From assembly GCA_964385695.1 (NCBI GenBank), contig CAYLQA010000011.1:1-64000 (forward strand): a DNA stretch of 64,000 nucleotides, read 5' to 3'. Below are positions 33,924 to 42,867 of the stretch, in pieces (position 1 is the first letter of the stretch; the number at the start of each line of letters is the position of its first letter). Under the pieces are notes generated by a model that worked only from the letters and a program-made list of their open reading frames with translations, did no database searches and was not told where the DNA came from. This DNA comes from CAYLQA01 sp964385695. Its GTDB lineage: Bacteria; Desulfobacterota; Desulfobulbia; Desulfobulbales; Desulfurivibrionaceae. Made by a program: the position numbers and the translations under genes.

Positions 33924-34802
33924 TTAATAGTGCAGCTCGACTGCCAGTTTGAACCGGTAATCCTCTTCGGGCTGGGTGCCGTGGAGTTCCTGCCAGATAG
34001 GTAGCTGCACCCCACCCTTTACTGCCCAGTTGCGGATGGTGTAGAAGAAGGAGGGGGAGAAGAAGAGCTGGTCCCCTCCAGTATCGGCAATCTCTCTGTT
34101 ATACAGTTCACTGTGGCGCTGGCTCTCCCAGTTCAACTCGGCCAGCAGCACCAGATCCGGCTTCAGATACTCGACCGGCCACGGCCGGAGGCCGATGGCC
34201 GCATCGGCAAAAAACTTGTTGCCCGCCCGCAGGCCATCGTTCCTGGTGTTCATCCGGTAGCGAAGATCGCCGAAATAGTACCAGACCAGGGATTCCCGGG
34301 CCGCCGTAAGGCCGAAGAGGAAATCCGTGGAGCCGCTGCCGAGCCGTGGGCTACTGTTATCATTGCCGGTGGGTAGCTTGGTGCCGATGATCACCGCGGC
34401 AGCGTCCTGGATTCCGGGGCGGTCGCGCCGCCAGAAGCGGTGCTTGATCCGTAGCTCAATGTCGCCCGGACCGGAGCTTCTCTCGACCGTGGCCCCGTCT
34501 TCCTCCTTTTTGGCAATGACCAGGGGCAGAGCAAGAGTGGCTGCCAGGTCGGCCGTTATTCCGTAAATTATTTCAGTGTGTAGGGTGGTTTCCTTTTCCC
34601 TTTTGCCGTGGCCCGATGATCGTTTCCCTTCAATCTCCATTTCCACGCCGATGCCGTCCTTGAATATGGTATGGGGCCCGAGGCCGAAAAGGGGCTCATG
34701 GGCCTGGGCCGGAGCAGGCAGAAGAGTCGTAAAAAAGAGGGTGAGTATTGAGTAAGGGATAATGGGTGAACGGGTGTTTTTCCTTGGTCGGGCGCGGTTC
34801 AT
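33924..34802 (-). CDS. Putative outer-membrane beta-barrel protein
   Basis: 292 residues from the ATG at 34802, which overlaps the stop of the upstream HMA-protein gene by four bases. The signal peptide ends near ALPAPAQA-type residues 30-36 and the mature part starts AHEPLFGLGPHTIF. Alternating hydrophobic strands and a C-terminal LAVELHY with aromatic last residue point to an outer-membrane barrel of the MetA-like transporter type (PF13557-like). Co-transcription with a heavy-metal-associated protein suggests a role in metal handling. Confidence 0.65.
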   Translation of the reverse strand: MNRARPRKNTRSPIIPYSILTLFFTTLLPAPAQAHEPLFGLGPHTIFKDGIGVEMEIEGKRSSGHGKREKETTLHTEIIYGITADLAATLALPLVIAKKEEDGATVERSSGPGDIELRIKHRFWRRDRPGIQDAAAVIIGTKLPTGNDNSSPRLGSGSTDFLFGLTAARESLVWYYFGDLRYRMNTRNDGLRAGNKFFADAAIGLRPWPVEYLKPDLVLLAELNWESQRHSELYNREIADTGGDQLFFSPSFFYTIRNWAVKGGVQLPIWQELHGTQPEEDYRFKLAVELHY

Positions 34803-35305
34803 GGGGTCACCTCTGCAAGAGAATGCGGCGATAAGGTCCAGCCGCTGGCTGCCTGTCTGATTATGCCGGTGATCCGGATTCTCTCGCCGGAGTCTGCTGC
34901 AGCGATAAGCCGGTTCTGTATCTGCCTCGAGACCCTGGTGAGGAGAAATTGATCGTTGTCGACCGCGAGGAAGAGAGGTCGGCCCTCGGAACCGCTGACA
35001 GTGCCGATGGCCTCCAGCCGGATGCGGCGCGGGGTGAATCCTGAATCCCATACGGCAAGGGGGACCTGCCGGAAGTTGATGGACTGGCCCTGATGGGCGG
35101 AGAGTTTCACTGCCCCTGCCTGGATGTCGATAGTGACCTGTTGAACCCCTTGGATCCTTTTTAGTTTTTTTTCGATACCATAGGCGCAAAAGGGGCAGGC
35201 CAGACCGTCAACAGCCACGGTGAGCGTCTCTATTTGTGCCCGGGCCGCTGAGGCTATCCCCAAAGTAAGAAAAAGAAGAAGAGTGGCTGCGGTTATTGGC
35301 TGCAT
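34799..35305 (-). CDS. Exported heavy-metal-associated (HMA) domain protein
   Basis: 168 residues with a signal peptide (to about residue 24). Residues 28-95 form an HMA fold with the metal-binding CxxC in GLACPFCAYGIEKKL, as in MerP and CopZ. The C-terminal part, ending in RIRITGIIR, is OB-like and not recognised. It should bind a soft metal such as Cu, Hg or Zn in the periplasm. First of a coupled pair with the outer-membrane protein; eight bases downstream of the PfpI gene. Confidence 0.82.
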   Translation of the reverse strand: MQPITAATLLLFLTLGIASAARAQIETLTVAVDGLACPFCAYGIEKKLKRIQGVQQVTIDIQAGAVKLSAHQGQSINFRQVPLAVWDSGFTPRRIRLEAIGTVSGSEGRPLFLAVDNDQFLLTRVSRQIQNRLIAAADSGERIRITGIIRQAASGWTLSPHSLAEVTP

Positions 35306-35313
35306 GGATCACC

Positions 35314-35838
35314 TCAGGCCTCTTGCAGGGCGCTGATGATTGCGGGCAGGAAATGCGGCAGGTCAGCCGGTGTCCTGCTGGTGATGATATTGCCATCCAC
35401 AACCACCGCCTGATCCACAAAATCCACCCCTGCGTTGATCATGTCATCCTTGATGGCGAAAAAGGAGGTTGCCTTTCGCTTATTGAGCACGCCGGCCGAA
35501 ATAAGCATCCAACCGGCGTGGCAGATGACAGCCACAACCTTACCGGATTCAGCCATCCCCTTAACAAATTTCACCATTTTCATGTTTCGGCGCATGCGAT
35601 CCGGGGCATAGCCGCCTGGGATTATCAGGCCGTCAAAGTTGGCCGTGCTCACATCAGCGATTCCCTTATCGGCTTTGGCGATGATGCCGGCCGAACCGGT
35701 ATAACTTTGCCCCACTTGAGGTCCGAGCACAACGACTCTGCATCCTTCCTCCTGAAGGCGGTAATAGGGGTACCAGAATTCCCGGTCGTTGTAAGTATCT
35801 TCAACAAAAATGGCGACTTTTTTTCCACTGAGATCCAT
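35314..35838 (-). CDS. DJ-1/PfpI-family protein
   Basis: 174 residues. The nucleophile elbow is VICHAGWML, with the reactive cysteine near residue 105. Family strands VAIFVEDTYNDREFWYP and GLIIPGGYAPDRMR are clear. PfpI/DJ-1 members include proteases, glyoxalase III-type enzymes and redox chaperones; which applies is not evident. Part of the leftward operon with CcdA and TlpA-like thiol proteins, so a redox- or electrophile-stress role is plausible. Confidence 0.88.
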   Translation of the reverse strand: MDLSGKKVAIFVEDTYNDREFWYPYYRLQEEGCRVVVLGPQVGQSYTGSAGIIAKADKGIADVSTANFDGLIIPGGYAPDRMRRNMKMVKFVKGMAESGKVVAVICHAGWMLISAGVLNKRKATSFFAIKDDMINAGVDFVDQAVVVDGNIITSRTPADLPHFLPAIISALQEA

Positions 35839-35857
35839 GGCTGCCTCCTGTCGAAAA

Positions 35858-36598
35858 TCAGTTCATGATGAGAAAGGGAAAAAGGGTGTTCAAAAAGCTT
35901 GTGAACACTGCAAAGTAATTAGTCAGGATCATCACGCCCAGCAAGATGAGGAATAAGCCACTGATGAGCGAAATGTAGCGCATGTGTTTTTTGACCCAGC
36001 CGTATTGGTGCAAAAAACGGTGCAGGAAAAGCGAGGTTAATAAAAAGGGTGTGGCAAAGCCGAGCGAGTAAATGACAAGGAGCAAAATACCGCGCTCGAG
36101 CGATTCTTCAGTGCCGGCCACAAAGAGAATGGAGGCGAGGATGGGGCCGATGCATGGGGTCCAGCCCGCGGCAAAACCTACGCCGACAATGAAGGAGCCG
36201 AGGTACCCCGCCTTTTTGCCCAGAACGGATGCCAGTCGTTTATCGCGCAGCAGAAAACCCAGGGGCAGGATATTGGCGATATGCAACCCCATGATGATGA
36301 TAAAAATAGCTCCCGTCATTCGGATCACGTTTTGGTGGGCAATGAAATACCGGCCCAGTAGGGTAAAGGCCGTGCCCAAGGCTATGAAGACCAGGGAGAA
36401 ACCCAAAATGAACCACAGAGAGTTGGGGACAATTTTCTTGGTCAGCGCACTTCTCTCCTGCTGACTGACAATCTCGTCGTAGGAAAGACCGGTGAGGTAT
36501 GAGATGTAGGATGGAATAAGGGGCAAGACGCAGGGCGAGACAAAGGAGAGCAGCCCGGCCGTAAAGGCGATGTAGAAGGTGACGTTTTCGGTGATCAT
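35858..36598 (-). CDS. CcdA-type thiol-disulfide membrane protein
   Basis: 246 residues, six membrane helices. FVSPCVLPLIPSYISYLTG holds the first cysteine and AGWTPCIGPILASI the second, the pair that carries electrons across the membrane in CcdA/DsbD. It overlaps the thioredoxin-like gene by four bases, so the pair should move reducing power to periplasmic thiols, for cytochrome c maturation or repair. Confidence 0.92.
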   Translation of the reverse strand: MITENVTFYIAFTAGLLSFVSPCVLPLIPSYISYLTGLSYDEIVSQQERSALTKKIVPNSLWFILGFSLVFIALGTAFTLLGRYFIAHQNVIRMTGAIFIIIMGLHIANILPLGFLLRDKRLASVLGKKAGYLGSFIVGVGFAAGWTPCIGPILASILFVAGTEESLERGILLLVIYSLGFATPFLLTSLFLHRFLHQYGWVKKHMRYISLISGLFLILLGVMILTNYFAVFTSFLNTLFPFLIMN

Positions 36599-37146
36599 GG
36601 TTCCTCGTCCAGCAGTTCAGTAATGATCATTTCCGCCGCCGGCACATCCCACTCTCGGGAGCCAATTACCTGCCCGCGTATATTGCCTTTTCGATCTATG
36701 AAAAAGCTGGCCGGGAGCCCGGCGTGGGGGTAAAGGGCGCGGAGGGAAGCCCGTGAATCCAATGGAATAGGGAAGGTAAGGTTCTGTTCTTTGCTGAATT
36801 TTTGCACCTTCTTGGCTGGCTCCATCATATTCACCGCCAGAATAACAAACCCTTTTTCTTTATACTTCGCATAAAGCCTTTCCATGGAGGGCATTTCAAC
36901 CCTGCAGCCGGGGCACCAACTGGCCCAGAAGTTGAGGAGTACCACCTGGCCGCGGTGATCCTCAAGGGCGACTTTTGTGCCATCAAAAGAGGGGAGGGAA
37001 AACGGTGGCGCGGCCTTTGCCGGTAGGCGGATGGCGCCGAAGGATTTCCATGGGTCGGCAGCATGAACGGCAGAGCTGAATAATAAGAGTGCCGCAAAAC
37101 ACAAAAGGGAAAAAACGTTACCTTTGCTGCATCGAGATCGCGTCAT
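36595..37146 (-). CDS. Exported TlpA/ResA-type thioredoxin
   Basis: 183 residues. Signal peptide or anchor to about residue 29; thioredoxin fold with active site WASWCPGCRVEM and cis-proline region AGLPASFFIDRKG. It lies in front of the CcdA gene and should be reduced by it in the periplasm. First gene of a five-gene leftward operon ending in HMA and outer-membrane proteins. Confidence 0.9.
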   Translation of the reverse strand: MTRSRCSKGNVFSLLCFAALLLFSSAVHAADPWKSFGAIRLPAKAAPPFSLPSFDGTKVALEDHRGQVVLLNFWASWCPGCRVEMPSMERLYAKYKEKGFVILAVNMMEPAKKVQKFSKEQNLTFPIPLDSRASLRALYPHAGLPASFFIDRKGNIRGQVIGSREWDVPAAEMIITELLDEEP

Positions 37147-37373
37147 CTTGCACCTCCTGGGATAATGTCATCATACCTCAATAAACGCTAGGAAATGAAC
37201 TGCATTTTTTTGCCAGGTTGTTTTCTCCCGGCTGACCGGAAGGCATTATTTCATGTGAGAACGGTCCTTGATTTGTTGTTTGGTTAGGCTATCATGGGTG
37301 AAGGAACTATTATAAAAAAGCCGAGGGCGAACTCCGCGGAATATAAAAGTATTTTTCTATACGAGGGTTACTG

Positions 37374-38975
37374 ATGGCTGAGCAACGCATGGCAAGCGAA
37401 AGGGAGATGAAGGAGCAACTGGCTCGATTTTTTGCCAAGATGCCGCACGCGATTCCCCTGATACTGTTTGCCGAACCCGGAAAGAATGATGTCTTCAGCG
37501 AAGGCGCGCGCCAGTTTATCCGGGCCATTCGCGAGGTGACCGATAAGGTGAGCCTTAAGGAGTATGGTCTGGGTCATGAAATGGCCGTAAAATATCAGGT
37601 CTCTCATTCTCCCACCCTGCTTTTTGATCCGGAGAATTTCGACATTCGTTGGCTGGGAGCGCCCCTGGGGCATGAGGGGCAGACTTTTTTAGAGGCCCTG
37701 AGTATTCTCGGTTCTCGTGATTCCGGCCTGAGCGAGCCCTCGCGCAAGGTCTTGACCCGGCTGGATTCCCCGCGGCAGATCATGGTTTTTGTCAGCCCCA
37801 GCTGCCCTTATTGCCCTCAGGAGGCGGTGAATGGGGTCCGGGCCGCGGTGGAGAGGCCGGAGCTCGTTTCCCTGGCCATCATCGATATTCAGGCCAACCC
37901 TGCTTTGGCGGATCAATATAGCGCCCACAGCGTGCCCCAGGCCTTTGCCAATGAGACCATGATCGGTATGGGGGCGCAGCCCGAGGAGCTTTTTATCGCC
38001 TCCGTGGACCAGCTTGCCCCCCAGCGGATCTTTATCCCGGAAGAGGATGCCGAGGAGATCGATTGTGATCTGGTCATTGTCGGCGGCGGTCCGGCCGGGC
38101 TCACCGCCGGGATTTATGCCACCCGCAGCGGCTTGTCTGCCGTGGTGGTGGAAAAGGGTGCCCTGGGCGGTCAGGTGGCGTTGACACCCACGGTTGAAAA
38201 TTACCCCGGCTTTAACCAGGTGGGCGGCAAGACCCTGGTGGATATCATGGTCAGCCATGCCCTGGAATACGTGCGCATCTTTCCCGGCGAAGAGGTGATG
38301 GAGATTGCCGGGAAAGAGGAGTTTGTAGTGACCACCAACCGTCGGCGTTATAACTGCCGGGCCGTGCTCTTAGCCACCGGCGCAAGCCACAAGCAGCTTG
38401 GTGCCATAGGTGAGGAAAGGCTTTCCGGTCGTGGGGTGAGCTATTGCTCCACCTGTGACGGCCCGCTTTTTTCCGGTAAAACAGTGATCATGGTCGGTGG
38501 CGGAGACAGTGCCGTGACCGAGGCCTTGCACCTGAACAACATCGGCGTCGAGGTTACCTTGGTGCACCGGCGCGATGCGCTGCGCGCCCAGGATCGCCTG
38601 GTGAAAACGCTGCATGATGCCGAGATCCCCATCCTTTATAATACCGAGGTGGAGGAGATTTACGGTGAGGCCAAGGTGGAAGGGGTGCGCCTGAAAGATA
38701 GCACCACGGGTGAGAGCCGTGATATAGAGGTGGGCGGTGTCTTTATCGCCATCGGCTATTCCCCGGCCGTGGAGTTGGCGCAAAAGGTGGGAGCCGAGAT
38801 AGCCGAGACCGGTTTTATCAAAAGAGACGCTCAGCATCGCACGACCGTCCCGGGCATATACTCGGCCGGTGATGTGGAAGGCGGCTATAAACAGATCGTT
38901 ACTGCCGCGGGCCAAGGCTCCGAAGCAGCGCTGTCCATCTTTGAGGATCTGATGGATCCCTACTGGAAGAAATAG
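37374..38975 (+). CDS. AhpF/TrxB-like flavoprotein disulfide reductase with N-terminal PDI-like domains
   Basis: 533 residues. Residues 1-110 and 115-210 are two thioredoxin-fold units, the second with CPYC (in SPSCPYCPQEA). Residues 220-530 are a thioredoxin-reductase module: FAD motif IVGGGPAGLTAGIY, active-site disulfide SYCSTCDGP, NAD(P) motif MVGGGDSAVTEAL and GIYSAGDV. The layout is that of AhpF, which hands electrons to a peroxiredoxin, but no ahpC is adjacent. It may reduce other thiol proteins. Divergent from the TlpA operon. Confidence 0.9.
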   Translation: MAEQRMASEREMKEQLARFFAKMPHAIPLILFAEPGKNDVFSEGARQFIRAIREVTDKVSLKEYGLGHEMAVKYQVSHSPTLLFDPENFDIRWLGAPLGHEGQTFLEALSILGSRDSGLSEPSRKVLTRLDSPRQIMVFVSPSCPYCPQEAVNGVRAAVERPELVSLAIIDIQANPALADQYSAHSVPQAFANETMIGMGAQPEELFIASVDQLAPQRIFIPEEDAEEIDCDLVIVGGGPAGLTAGIYATRSGLSAVVVEKGALGGQVALTPTVENYPGFNQVGGKTLVDIMVSHALEYVRIFPGEEVMEIAGKEEFVVTTNRRRYNCRAVLLATGASHKQLGAIGEERLSGRGVSYCSTCDGPLFSGKTVIMVGGGDSAVTEALHLNNIGVEVTLVHRRDALRAQDRLVKTLHDAEIPILYNTEVEEIYGEAKVEGVRLKDSTTGESRDIEVGGVFIAIGYSPAVELAQKVGAEIAETGFIKRDAQHRTTVPGIYSAGDVEGGYKQIVTAAGQGSEAALSIFEDLMDPYWKK

Positions 38976-39081
38976 CCAGCCCTTTAATCTTTGCTTTCAT
39001 CCATGCTTTCCCGCACGGCCTGGGCAATCGGAAAAAGAAGCAAGTGAAATGGTGCTGTCGGATTTTGCCCGTATTCCTTCG

Positions 39082-39915
39082 TTAGAAATAAAGATAGAGT
39101 ACGGCCGAGCCCACGGCAAAAACAAGGGTCATGAGGGATATGGCCACGGAGGCCGCGGCCAGTGCCTTGTGGGCCAGGGTTTCTCGTTTTTTCTCCCGGT
39201 AGCCGAGAAACAGAGCAAGAAGAGCGCCACCCAGCATGCCGCCGCCATGGCCCCAGTTGTTGATACCCGGAACAATAAAGCCGAAGATAAAGAGGAAGAC
39301 GGCCCAGCCTCCTATCTGGCTGTATATCGCCTGGCCGTATGTGCCTCCCCGGCTTTTGCCGTAATAGATGGCTGCGCCGATCAGGGCGCAGATGGAGGCC
39401 GAGGCACCGATGGTAAAGCGGATCCCCGCCAAGTAGGAAATAATGTAACCGAAGACGCCGCCCAGGATATAAATGATGAGCATGCGCGGCGCACCATATT
39501 CCTTAATCACCAGCGGGCCGATCTGTTTCAGCGCCACCATGTTGAAGAGAATATGCATGAGGTTGCCGTGCAGAAAGTTGGCGGCAATCAGGCTCCACCA
39601 GCGTTGCATGGCATCGATGGGCAGAGTGCCGGTAGCGCCGAGGAGAAAAAGGCTGCGATTGTCCGGGGAGAGAAAATCAAAAGGGCTCAAGGCCATGCCC
39701 ATGCCGCCGGGCTTGAGCAATAGGGAGAGGATAAACATCACCGAGTTGACGATGATGATCTGTTTGATCAACAGATCCGGGTCGTGGCTGCTCAGCACGC
39801 CGACGGAGCTTTTCCACCGGGAGCCGGGGGATTTGAGCCCGCAATAGGGGCAATGCGGTTCATCGCGGCTGATGAGTTTGCGGCAGCTGGGGCAGAGCAG
39901 GGAGTTATTTTGCAT
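39082..39915 (-). CDS. Rhomboid intramembrane protease with N-terminal zinc ribbon
   Basis: 277 residues. A zinc ribbon CPSCRKLISRDEPHCPYCG occupies residues 9-27. Six or so membrane helices follow with rhomboid landmarks HGNLMHILFNM (oxyanion region), the catalytic serine in IGASASICALIG and the catalytic histidine in WGHGGGMLGG. It should cleave membrane proteins within the bilayer. The zinc ribbon may bind a cytosolic partner. ATG at 39915 with AAAGAAGAAAGAT upstream. Confidence 0.92.
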   Translation of the reverse strand: MQNNSLLCPSCRKLISRDEPHCPYCGLKSPGSRWKSSVGVLSSHDPDLLIKQIIIVNSVMFILSLLLKPGGMGMALSPFDFLSPDNRSLFLLGATGTLPIDAMQRWWSLIAANFLHGNLMHILFNMVALKQIGPLVIKEYGAPRMLIIYILGGVFGYIISYLAGIRFTIGASASICALIGAAIYYGKSRGGTYGQAIYSQIGGWAVFLFIFGFIVPGINNWGHGGGMLGGALLALFLGYREKKRETLAHKALAAASVAISLMTLVFAVGSAVLYLYF

Positions 39916-39935
39916 ATCTTTCTTCTTTGTTGCTG

Positions 39936-40766
39936 TCAGTCGGTGCCGTTGAGCATCCAGTCGTAGTCGTGGTTGTAAATACGTTTTCGTCCTTCAAGGG
40001 TTTTGGCAAGCTCGGGCTCGGCATACTTGAGAAGGTGCTTGATGACCTCTTTGTCCCTACCGCCGAAATCCACCTTAAACCAATGGTAGATGCTGGAGAC
40101 GATGAGGTTGCCCCGCTCGATCCGTACGCCGCGGGGGTGGTTGACATAGGCCCGGGCTGCATCCTCCAGGAGCTGTTCGCTGTTTGCCGCGGTAAAGGCC
40201 GTAAGTTGCAGGTTCGGGCAGCCCAATGATGCGCAGTTGACCGCGTAATGGAGGCGCGCATCCTTCCAGATCGGGCGCAGGATGCGATGCTCGATATCAT
40301 TCAGACTCACATTTTGGCCTTCTATGCTGATGAGCTTTTTGTCCCAGGGGCCGTGGGCGAAAAAGCCGGGGGAGATGTTGATTTTGGCAATGCTCAGGAC
40401 CGGAAAGTGATCGAGAATGACCTGCACGGTCAGAGCGTTATAGAGATTGATCCAGTAAGCGCGCTGTTCATCCCGGTTGAGCGTGCCGACCTTTACCTTT
40501 GCCATGTCGGCAAGATATTGGCGCAGGTTCCTTTTATCCGTCTCCACCACGCCGATATAGCGGACCCGGTTGATGCCGTCTTCTGAGGTGCGAAGATATT
40601 TTTTTAAAAATCCGTTCCAGGCGGAGTGGTCCACCGTGGTGGTGGATTGCGGATTGTTCTTCAGCCAATGTTCCCAGAGCTTGGCCTTGGGCGCGGCAAA
40701 GCAGAGTGGGCTGCTTATTGCCAGTGCGATAAAAAATGTCAGTCCAACTATAAAAAGGCGGCGCAT
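39936..40766 (-). CDS. Exported DUF547 protein
   Basis: 276 residues from the ATG at 40766 behind CGGAGGCAAGA; the longer frame from 40826 is less likely. Signal peptide to about residue 24. DUF547 landmarks include EQRAYWINLYNALTVQVIL, the HYAVNCASLGCPNL motif with paired cysteines and the C-terminal YDWMLNGT. Function of the family is unknown. Its stop is 20 bases from the start of the rhomboid gene on the same strand. Confidence 0.88.
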   Translation of the reverse strand: MRRLFIVGLTFFIALAISSPLCFAAPKAKLWEHWLKNNPQSTTTVDHSAWNGFLKKYLRTSEDGINRVRYIGVVETDKRNLRQYLADMAKVKVGTLNRDEQRAYWINLYNALTVQVILDHFPVLSIAKINISPGFFAHGPWDKKLISIEGQNVSLNDIEHRILRPIWKDARLHYAVNCASLGCPNLQLTAFTAANSEQLLEDAARAYVNHPRGVRIERGNLIVSSIYHWFKVDFGGRDKEVIKHLLKYAEPELAKTLEGRKRIYNHDYDWMLNGTD

Positions 40767-41060
40767 TCTTGCCTCCGGTGTCTGTTTTGATTTGTCCCAC
40801 TGTAATGAATAGTTGCCTTTCGGCAAAGAGTTTTCCGCTTATCGAATCAATGCAGCCTATTTTATATTTTCATGATATAGTTGTTCGTTGCATGCTAAGT
40901 GTGTGCAATTAGGGGGATTGGAAGGGGCGGCCTTGGGGGAGGCCATGGTGCAAACGACCCACGGTGTGTGATCAACTCACACCGCTAAACAGTCTGTCGG
41001 TCAGAGAAGTCTGTTGCCGAGAGCCTGCGGGACATCGGGTCGGTGTTTTGGGGAGGGTGT
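40767..41060. other. Divergent intergenic region (294 bp)
   Basis: No gene. It contains GGCCTTGGGGGAGGCC near 40929 and an inverted repeat CGGTGTG/CACACCG at 40962-40984, both of unknown role. No clear -35/-10 pair was seen for the rightward gene. Confidence 0.4.
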
Positions 41061-41579
41061 ATGGACTGGCAAAGCCTTGATTGGCAAACCCAGGTGAGTG
41101 TGGCGCTGATTGCTATCGCTGCGGTTGTCATTGCTATCGGTATTATAAAGATGCGTGAACTTTTTACGGCAACCCCCTTGGTTGCCGAGCGCAGCCAGCG
41201 TTTTATTATTCGCTCGCTCAAGATCAACCGCCAGTTGATGATCTTTTTCCTGGTCGGCTACATTGCTGTGGCCGTGGGGCTTCTGCTGGGAAAAACCATG
41301 CTCAGCGTCCTTTCCATGGGCGTTATTTTTTTTCTCGGTGCCCTGTTCGTCTACCTTGGCATCACCATTCATGCCAGGATGATCGCCGAAATCCAGCAGA
41401 CTATTCAGGGCTTGGTTCCCATCTGTATGGAGTGTAAAAAGGTGCGGCGTACCGGCGGAGACTCCAGTGCCCAGGCCGACTGGAAGGAGATCGAAACCTA
41501 CATCTCCCAACGGACCGATGCCAGATTTTCCCACGGCATCTGCCCGGAATGCCTTCATAACGTGCGCAGTAAGCGCTGA
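41061..41579 (+). CDS. Small membrane protein with Cys-rich cytosolic tail
   Basis: 172 residues from the ATG at 41061 behind GGGGAGGG. Hydrophobic helices at about 10-30 and 65-110. The tail begins ICMECKKVRR and ends SHGICPECLHNV, a two-CxxC motif with W.EIE.YI between; the same motif terminates many PAS and receiver proteins in Deltaproteobacteria. It probably binds zinc or an iron-sulfur cluster. Function unknown. Eleven bases before the next gene, so probably co-transcribed. Confidence 0.75.
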   Translation: MDWQSLDWQTQVSVALIAIAAVVIAIGIIKMRELFTATPLVAERSQRFIIRSLKINRQLMIFFLVGYIAVAVGLLLGKTMLSVLSMGVIFFLGALFVYLGITIHARMIAEIQQTIQGLVPICMECKKVRRTGGDSSAQADWKEIETYISQRTDARFSHGICPECLHNVRSKR

Positions 41580-41589
41580 GAAAAATTTT

Positions 41590-42132
41590 ATGCCCACAGA
41601 CTTCACCCTTACCCTCAAAGACCTGTATGGGAGTTCTATCCAGGAAAAGATCGAGCTGGCCCACGAGCTTTTTGTTGCGTACGGGTCCGATTTTTTGGCG
41701 CAGAATGATTGCGCAAAAAAAATAGTAGAACTGAGCGCATTGCAGAAAACCTTATCGTCTGTGATGGGGCAGGATCTTCAGATGGGCCGGCTCTGTGTTG
41801 CCTGTGCAAGCAAGCCCGGCGGCGGCTGTTGCAGTGAGTTTATGTCCGGTGAAAACGATGCGGTCCAGCTTTTTATGAACCTCTGCGCCGGTATAACGGT
41901 TGCTGTGCAACGCGATGACGGGCTGGAGTGTTGTTTTCTTGGGGCCATGGGATGTATTCTTGCCTTTAAACCCATGTTTTGCCTCAACTACAACTGTCAG
42001 CAGATCAAGGACGACAATACCCCCGCGGCCATGGGGCGGCTGGACAGTGCGGCAGGCAATCTTTTGTGCAGCCAGTTTCAGCTCGAACAGGATTTTTTGG
42101 CCTTCCTGCGCGAAAAACATCTCCTCACCTGA
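41590..42132 (+). CDS. Cysteine-rich hypothetical protein (12 Cys)
   Basis: 180 residues from the ATG at 41590. Twelve cysteines, grouped as LCVACASKPGGGCC (67-80 region), ECCFLGAMGC and FCLNYNC, then LLCS near the C-terminus. Pairs and spacing suggest an iron-sulfur or zinc site, but I recognise no family for certain. Soluble, no signal peptide. Coupled to the small membrane protein that precedes it, which also has paired CxxC motifs. Confidence 0.75.
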   Translation: MPTDFTLTLKDLYGSSIQEKIELAHELFVAYGSDFLAQNDCAKKIVELSALQKTLSSVMGQDLQMGRLCVACASKPGGGCCSEFMSGENDAVQLFMNLCAGITVAVQRDDGLECCFLGAMGCILAFKPMFCLNYNCQQIKDDNTPAAMGRLDSAAGNLLCSQFQLEQDFLAFLREKHLLT

Positions 42133-42293
42133 TTCATCCTCGCTTTCCTTTTTCATACCTGTTTCACTTATTATTACCCACTTGACCTAGGGCAAGGAAA
42201 TATCGAAAATAAGGTGTCATACTGTCTTCATAATCATAAAAAAACAGGTCGGTTACGGCATGATGCAAATGATCAGATATGAGGAGAATGACC

Positions 42294-42614
42294 ATGAAAA
42301 AAATTGAGCTTTCCAAAACCAGAGAGTTCACCGAAGGCGGCATGACGCGATTCTTTCTTGTCGAGGATTCACCGCACTTCAAGATCATCAACTTCAACCT
42401 CTCAGCCGGACACACCTTTCCCGTCCACTCCCATGATACGGACGGGCAACTCTCCATCCAGGTCATCGAGGGCAGTGGCGACTTCTTAGGCGCGGATGAT
42501 GCGGCTATCCCGGCAAAGACCGGCGACATCCTGATCTCTGAGATCCGCGAGCCCCATGGAGTCCGGGCCGAGACCGACATGCGCATCGTGGTGACCATTG
42601 CCCCTCCGATTTAA
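42294..42614 (+). CDS. Small cupin-domain protein
   Basis: 106 residues from the ATG at 42294, eight bases after GAGGAG; an upstream ATG at 42279 is in frame. A single cupin: FNLSAGHTFPVHSHDTDGQ supplies His ligands of motif 1, and GDILISEIREPHGVRAE motif 2 with a His. It should bind a metal and either a small ligand or substrate; no enzymatic assignment is possible. Ends before a strong terminator. Confidence 0.85.
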   Translation: MKKIELSKTREFTEGGMTRFFLVEDSPHFKIINFNLSAGHTFPVHSHDTDGQLSIQVIEGSGDFLGADDAAIPAKTGDILISEIREPHGVRAETDMRIVVTIAPPI

Positions 42615-42657
42615 AAATTTGCATGTGTGGCAGGTGTACAGTTTGGCATATTTATTC

Positions 42658-42693
42658 AAAAAGAGGCCCCACAATATGTGGAGCCTCTTTTTG
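42658..42693. terminator. Strong bidirectional terminator after the cupin gene
   Basis: AAAAAGAGGC pairs with GCCTCTTTTT and CCAC with GTGG, separated by one C-A mismatch, loop AATAT. The A-run and T-run make it work on both strands: for the rightward cupin gene and the leftward chemotaxis operon. Confidence 0.9.
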
Positions 42694-42867
42694 TTTCCCG
42701 CTTCAGTGATTCCCTTGCCGGAAGGGGCATGAGCCCCGGGTAAAGAAAACACTGCTCTCTCGCCATCTTGTCTCCTCCTGGCCAGGCGGGAAAAGGCTGT
42801 GTGCGAGTAGGGGCAGTAAACTCACAGCCCCCTCCCATGGCATGGTTGTCATACGGGGCCGCTGTTA

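Noticed and set aside
34803..35189. N-terminal extension of the outer-membrane-like protein
   Set aside because: This part overlaps the HMA protein gene in another frame and is not protein-like; a signal peptide starts at the ATG at 34802.
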